DNA from: Dactylorhiza incarnata
Taxonomy: Eukaryota; Streptophyta; Magnoliopsida; Asparagales; Orchidaceae
Assembly (NCBI GenBank): GCA_033032865.1
Contig: JAWHQI010000099.1
Coordinates: 5,445,501-5,509,500 of the forward strand
Direction of reading: 5' to 3'
Length of the DNA stretch: 64,000 nt
The notes beneath the pieces were generated by a model, which had not been told where the DNA came from, made no database searches, and saw nothing but the letters and a program-made list of their open reading frames with translations. Positions 59,385 to 64,000 of this stretch are shown here, in pieces. The position numbers and the translations under genes are program-made. The stretch's first letter is position 1. Every line of letters starts with the position of its first letter.

Positions 59385-59658
59385 TAGATACTTTTAGCAA
59401 CATTTATTAAATGTAACATATAAAGACAACATTTCAAAAATGGTGCAATAGATTTACCTAAAAACTGTTGCCTTAATTAAGGGTAAAAGCAACATTTTTT
59501 TATAGTGTTGTCTAAAAGTATGAAAAAATGTTGCCTTTAAGAATAGGTAACGCGGGCATAAACACTACTCTATGACAACAGTTATTTATGTTTAGACAAC
59601 AGTTGCAGTTTTAGGCAACATTTCTGAAGTGTTGTTAAAGGCCGAAAATGTTGTAGTG
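59385..59658 (+). repeat. Right subterminal repeats and terminus of CACTA C
   Basis: Repeated GCAACATTT, ACAACAGTT and AAATGTTG units, ending GAAAATGTTGTAGTG. Next three bases ACC are the target duplication. Confidence 0.88.
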
Positions 59659-60356
59659 ACCAAATCATAAAATGCAAACATCACATCACAAGAATATACC
59701 CAAAACAGTTGCCATGCCAAGAGATTACATAACCAAGTGATTAAAAATCGCCAGATGAAAATTATTGAGAAATATCAACAATGAAATAGCAAAATTATAA
59801 AGACTTGTGAGAAAAAAGGATCAAATCAACGAGGACAGTGCATGAAAAGGCATCCTAAGCAGATTTCTCCTTCTATATTTCAGCATAACTAAAAAATAAA
59901 TGGGGAAGAACTTTAAATTTTGAAATCAAAACACCATATAAAAAGCTCCGGTAGAAATTACCTAGTTTACTCCAGTCGAGAATACCCAAGCAAGTAAACG
60001 CACATGCGGGAGGCGGCACAGAGGGAAATTAGGGAAGGCGGGAGGCGACACAGGGGAGGAAATCTCAAATCGTGCTTAGGGCTCGAACGCGCTGTCGTCG
60101 AGAGGGAACTTAAGGCTCGATAGCTTTAGCGATAATGAACTTAGGATCGAGCGAGGTTTTGGAGGGAGTAGAAGGGGGGCTGTCGTCGAGAGGGAACGCA
60201 GAAGGGGAGGACGAAGAACTTAGGGCTCAAACGCCTGTTACATCTCTATGTCAAGAAATGAAATAAGAAGCGCGATTGCGGAAAAACGCAAGCTCCCGAA
60301 ATAAAATTACGCGCAGAAATGAAATACACGCGCTGCTTCAAATTTTGTGTTTTTTT
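59659..60356 (-). other. 5' leader region of outer CACTA relic
   Basis: Read on the minus strand it has GTTCCCTCTCGACGACAG, GAGCCCTAAG and related GC-rich motifs, like the leader of CACTA B at 24230-24500. No open frame of interest. Confidence 0.5.
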
Positions 60357-60658
60357 GCGACCATTATATTTCGTCACTAAATAGTTCTAAATAGTTCTAT
60401 TTAGTGACGAAATATAATTTGGTTACAAAAACATAATAGTATTATTTTGGTCACAAAAAAATTATTTTTAGTGACCAAAAAAATATTTCCGTCACTAAAA
60501 AAATATTTTTAGTGACAAAAAAATTATTTTCATCACTAATTAATTGAAAATCATCATTGGTGACCAACCTCTAATTTCGTCACAAAAAATATATTTTTAG
60601 TCACGAAAAATATTTCGTCACAAATATTTCATCACTAAAAGCTTGTTTTCTTGTAGTA
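60357..60658 (-). repeat. Subterminal array and 5' terminus of outer CACTA relic
   Basis: TCGTCACTAAA, TTAGTGACCAAA and TGACGAAAT units; the minus strand from 60658 aligns with 23911-24180. The terminal base is T instead of C. Confidence 0.8.
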
Positions 60659-60924
60659 AAGAGAGAGAGAGAGAAGGAAACTATGAAAACTAACGATATT
60701 GAGTCAATTACCACACCCTTTCAGAATATCTCAATACAAAAAGTAACTTGTTGATTGGTATGCATTTTTTATTACGGTTGTTTTCTCTATCTATTTGTTT
60801 CTGTAGAGAATTTTTTTTTTAAATGTGTTCAAATTTTTTATTTTCACTTGGTGTCTGGGTTGAACTAAATTCCTTGTTTCACTTCAGATTGAACATATAA
60901 TAGAAGACACTTTATAATTAGTAG
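60659..60924. other. Interval between outer CACTA relic and solo LTR
   Basis: Starts with a short (GA)n tract, then AT-rich DNA. No gene. Ends with AGTAG, left target duplication of the solo LTR. Confidence 0.5.
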
Positions 60925-61079
60925 TGATATACACTCATTCACAGAACCAAGGGGGTGCATTTAGCCAAAGCCCCACTATGAGTAAGTGGGGATAGTGGGG
61001 ACATGCCAAGTCTCGCGGCAAAGAGAGTGGGAAAACCCCTACAACCTCTGCACAACGCCAAGCTCGGCCGAACCCCATC

Positions 61080-61400
61080 ACCGCGCCCCGCTAAGGGGGG
61101 CGGTTAGACGTGCACCCTGCAAATGGGGTGCGGGTCGCACCCCACTTAGCGGGGCGCGGCCAAAGTTGCACCCCGTCAAGTGGCGTGCGGACAAGGCCGC
61201 ACCCCCCATAGGGGGGTACGTGGCCCAAACCACACCCCTCATAGGGTGCGGCCAAGGGCGCACACCTCCTGGAATGTGGCCAAGGCCTCACCCCTCATGG
61301 AGTGCGGCCCAAGCCGCACTCCTCATGGGGTCATGGGGTGCGGCCCTAGCCGCTCCCCCTTTGGCATAGGCCAAGCCTGCTCCCCCGTCGGGGGCACGAT
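61080..61400. repeat. GC-rich dyad array in solo LTR
   Basis: About nine imperfect units around GGTGCGGCCAA and GCCGCACCCC. Diverged from those in the Tat LTRs; open frames here are artefacts. Confidence 0.8.
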
Positions 61401-61628
61401 GAATCCAACGTCCCCTTAGGGGCGCAGTCAGAGACCCAACGCTCTCCCTCTCTCGAGGCCGGGAGAGGCTCTCCGTGTTGGGGGGCGCAATCTTCGATGG
61501 GCGCGCTCTTGATCTTACAAGCACGCCCCTATGTCGACACCCAGTCACATTTCTGACTTTCGGTCCGAAAAGCAAGCAAAACGTTTCCACACTCTCCCGT
61601 GTTCCTTGCAAGCCTAGAATGCTTCCAT

Positions 61629-61796
61629 GTTCATTGTGTGCTCAGAATGCTCTCATGTTCGTTGCGCGCTCAGAACACTCATGTGTTCGTTGCGCGATCA
61701 GAACGCTCATGTGTTCGTTGCGCGCTCAGAACGCTCCTGTGTTCGTTGTGTGCTCAGAACGCTCCTGTGTTCGTTGTGCGCTCAGAACGCTCCACA
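61629..61796 (+). repeat. 28-bp tandem repeat, six units
   Basis: Units start at 61629, 61657, 61685, 61713, 61741 and 61769, each around GTTCGTTGCGCGCTCAGAAC. The GCGCGCTCAGAAC core also occurs in the 21-bp palindrome array of the Tat LTR. Confidence 0.92.
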
Positions 61797-62413
61797 TTCG
61801 TAACACGCGCGATAGTTAACCATTTCTAATTTCCTAGATTGCAGGTCCAATTCACTTCGCTCAACGCTGTCAACGAAGCTGCCCGAACTGCCCAAGCTGA
61901 CCGAACTGCCCGAGGGGTATGATGGGAATATCCAAAAAATGGTGATCCGTGTACTCCAAATAAGCCAACGTGATTTGTCCGTGGGGTGGTTACGGTGGTT
62001 ACGACGGCGAAAGACAGGTCTTCGAAGATCTCCTTCGAATCTTCGAATATCTCCTTTGAGACTTCGAAGGTTACGAAAGACGACTTGAGAATCTCACTTT
62101 CGTTCTCGAGAAAATACTTAGTCTCTCGAGAGGTGACCTGTCACTCTTGAGGTTTACTCTTTTTACCATTGTAACGAGCAGCGACCTGTCGCGCTCGAGT
62201 TCTTAGCTCTCAATTGTAATGAACCAGAAGATAGTGGAATTTGGTCGGTACAACTCTGGCTTCGTGGCTTTTTACCTTTTTTGGGTTTTCCACGATAAAA
62301 AGTATTAGTGTTATTTATTAACTCATTCATTGACTGTTTGCGTGCTCAGCTCGCTCGTGAGCTATGGTGGTTTAATTCGACCGGTCTACCAGAGCGTCGA
62401 GTGACCCACAACA

Positions 62414-63089
62414 AGTAGGGGCAAAATTTTCTTACTAAATAGTAAATTCCATTGCTAATTTAGGTAAGCAGGGAATTTAGATATGGAACAAATTATTGAT
62501 AAATGGAGCTTAGCAAATTTTTGCAATATTACTTAGTCCTTTCTATTTTGTATGGAAATTTAGCAAGAAATTTTTTCTTTCTACATTACAACTGATTCTC
62601 ACATTGTGTTTCTATTTAGACTAATTTTAAAATAAATTAATTTTAAAATTTTATTATGTTAATAAATGGATTTTTTTAAAAGTGTTTACAATAAATTTTA
62701 ATTATTAATACAATATTACAATTTAATTAATATCCTTAGTGAGTACTAGAAACATATCTAAGGAATCTTTTTTAATTGCAACCATTCAATCGTAACTATA
62801 TGCATCTTTTAGGAACCTACATTATAACATTAATTAATGTAACATCTGAATATGAAGAAGTCGATAGGATGAGGGATGAGAGTGTCTTTAGGGTAGAGAC
62901 TACTAGATCGCAACCTTCTACATGCATGAAAGAATGAGGTGATCACACATTGTAATTGTTATTGAATTTATTTATTTTAAGTAATAATTTGAACTCTAAG
63001 ACATCATAGGCGACTTTTGAGAGCTAGATGTGAGTTGTGTTAAAAATTTCATAGTTAAGTCTGACAGAAGTAGTCCTGAGATGTGTTGT
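62414..63089. other. Intergenic, nothing recognised
   Basis: AT-rich DNA without a convincing frame or transposon terminus after the AGTAG target copy. Confidence 0.4.
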
Positions 63090-63811
63090 AATCCCCCCTG
63101 AAGCACGATAAATATACTTAATGGCACAAACCACAAGAGGGGGTGAATTGGGGTTTAAATTTTTTTTAATAAAAATAAGTTTAGTGATAATATATAAATA
63201 TTAAAGTAACAATAGAGTATATACACCACAATCACAAGAGATAAAAAAAATAGCAAGACACAAGATATAAGATGTTCGGCACTTAATTGGGTCCTACTCA
63301 CTTGCTAGGTGACCTCCAAATCACTTAGCCACACGGCTTAAATCCACTATAATTATCCCACAGATTACAGATCTTATTCCAAGTCAAGACCAACCTTCAC
63401 AAATCTTATTCACGGGTCAAGAGCAACCCAAAGTAATTTGGTTTTTTCGAATGAAAATAAGGGAGTTGTTTAATACAAAGAACAATTCTTACAATAAAAA
63501 ACTACTTCACTTGAAATGATAAACAAGGTAAAACCAATGATAATTTTGCTCAAATCTATATGATAATAATGAAGATAATAAGTATAAAAGATTTTGTTAA
63601 TGTTTTTGATGGTAATAATGATTATGAGGTTAATAATAATAATAAAATGATAATAATAAAATGATAATAATATAAGTTTTACAATATTTTGTTTTACGAC
63701 TTGACTTAATATTTTAATAAACCATATATATTGATGATAATAATAAAATGGTAATAATGATTATGATATTAATTTTTTATATGAACTCTCGTGCTTAGAC
63801 AAGAGAATATA
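63090..63811 (+). repeat. Copia LTR-like relic and AT-rich trinucleotide stretch
   Basis: ACAAGAGGGGGTGAATTGGG at about 63131 and the following sequence to about 63480 resemble the LTR type that starts at 13784, but termini were not found. From about 63590 to 63770 the sequence is rich in AATAATGAT-type trinucleotide repeats. Confidence 0.35.
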
Positions 63812-64000
63812 TCTGTACTATATTAAAAGGGAAAAACACTCTTTGGTGAAATATTCAACTTCCTCATTTTAGCCCTCTTTGTTATAAAATTTTCAATGTC
63901 TTTAATTTGTGTTTTTTCTTTAATTCTAAAATATGTACTGTATTAAAAGGAAAAAAATGACCTTTTGTGAAATATTCAACTTCCCGATTTTACCCTTCTT
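63812..64000 (+). mobile_element. Helitron-like 5' ends, continuing past window
   Basis: A|TCTGTACTATATTAAAAGG at 63812, then the motif GTGAAATATTCAACTTCC, both repeated about 122 bp later (from about 63936). The same type of end occurs at 16213 and 19731. The element runs off the right edge. Confidence 0.5.

Larger units (their letters stand above)
43933..59658 (+). mobile_element. CACTA element C with TNP2 transposase and captured genes
   Basis: The left terminus is CACTACAATATTTTTGGTCT and the inverted right terminus is CACTACAACATTTTCGGCCT, with similarity running on to about 29 bases. ACC at 43930-43932 and 59659-59661 is an exact 3-bp target duplication. Subterminal GCAACATTT / AAATGTTG repeats lie at both ends. 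Without the Athila insertion it is about 6.3 kb. It holds a TNP2-type transposase cut by that insertion and truncated at its 3' end, then fragments of a methyltransferase gene and a serpin gene. Family differs from CACTA B by termini and repeats. Confidence 0.93.
22565..60658 (-). mobile_element. Outer CACTA relic expanded by nested insertions (inferred)
   Basis: The right edge, read on the minus strand, is TACTACAAGAAAACAAGCTT followed by TTAGTGA repeats. It closely resembles the left end of CACTA element B (23911). The left edge (22565-22930, then a block at about 23045-23085) resembles the right end of B in inverted orientation (29540-30110). So both ends fit one element lying opposite to B. 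A minus-strand Transposase_24 gene at 33028-34850 agrees with that orientation. Removing B, the Tat element and element C, each with one target copy, leaves about 8.2 kb, normal for CACTA. The left inverted terminus (about 50 bp) is missing and the right terminal C is a T. The single-element reading is an inference. Confidence 0.55.
60925..62413 (+). mobile_element. Solo LTR related to the Tat element
   Basis: Starts TGATATACAC, ends CCCACAACA, with AGTAG at 60920-60924 and 62414-62418 as an exact 5-bp target duplication. Its right half aligns with the inverted start of the Tat LTRs (GTAGACCGGTCGA, CGTGGAAAACCC). It carries the same kinds of inner arrays. No internal region is present, so it arose by recombination between two LTRs. 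The TATA segment of the Tat LTRs appears lost. Confidence 0.9.

Overview
This window is plant nuclear DNA, most likely from a eudicot. It holds one host gene that looks intact, a three-exon pectate lyase at 17113-19422 with GT/AG introns, a TATA box and a signal peptide. Almost everything else is transposable elements inserted into one another. No rRNA, tRNA or CRISPR locus is seen. The species cannot be named from the sequence alone.

Left part (1-16.6 kb). A pol-less Athila-type LTR element runs off the left edge and ends at 4808. A defective Ty1/copia element (4852-11444, minus strand) has two LTRs, an initiator-Met primer site and an AGCTT target duplication. It sits inside the gag region of a much older copia relic, whose LTR (about 13784-15375) carries a 457-bp foldback element. 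A GC-rich LTR-like segment and a short Helitron-like element follow.

Host gene (16.8-19.5 kb). Intron 1 of the pectate lyase gene carries a perfect 64-bp inverted repeat. A second Helitron-like fragment and a relic of an hAT transposase lie downstream.

Right part (22.5-60.7 kb). I read this as one old CACTA (En/Spm) element in reverse orientation, expanded from about 8 kb to 38 kb by later insertions. It contains: (i) a broken Transposase_24-type gene; (ii) CACTA element B (23911-30170, duplication AAT), non-autonomous, with a piece of a cytochrome P450 gene; (iii) a pol-less Tat-lineage LTR element (35447-43374) sitting in a TA microsatellite, with an antisense ORF and two tandem arrays; (iv) CACTA element C (43933-59658, duplication ACC) with a TNP2 transposase and pieces of a calmodulin-lysine methyltransferase gene and a serpin gene; (v) inside the TNP2 frame of C, an Athila-type element (47634-57058, duplication CCCTG). 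A solo LTR related to the Tat element (60925-62413, duplication AGTAG) and further Helitron-like ends close the window.

The most notable points are the two gene-fragment-carrying CACTA elements, the palindrome arrays inside two unrelated LTR families, the two pol-less LTR elements, and an Athila copy whose LTRs are nearly identical although its pol is already broken in several places.
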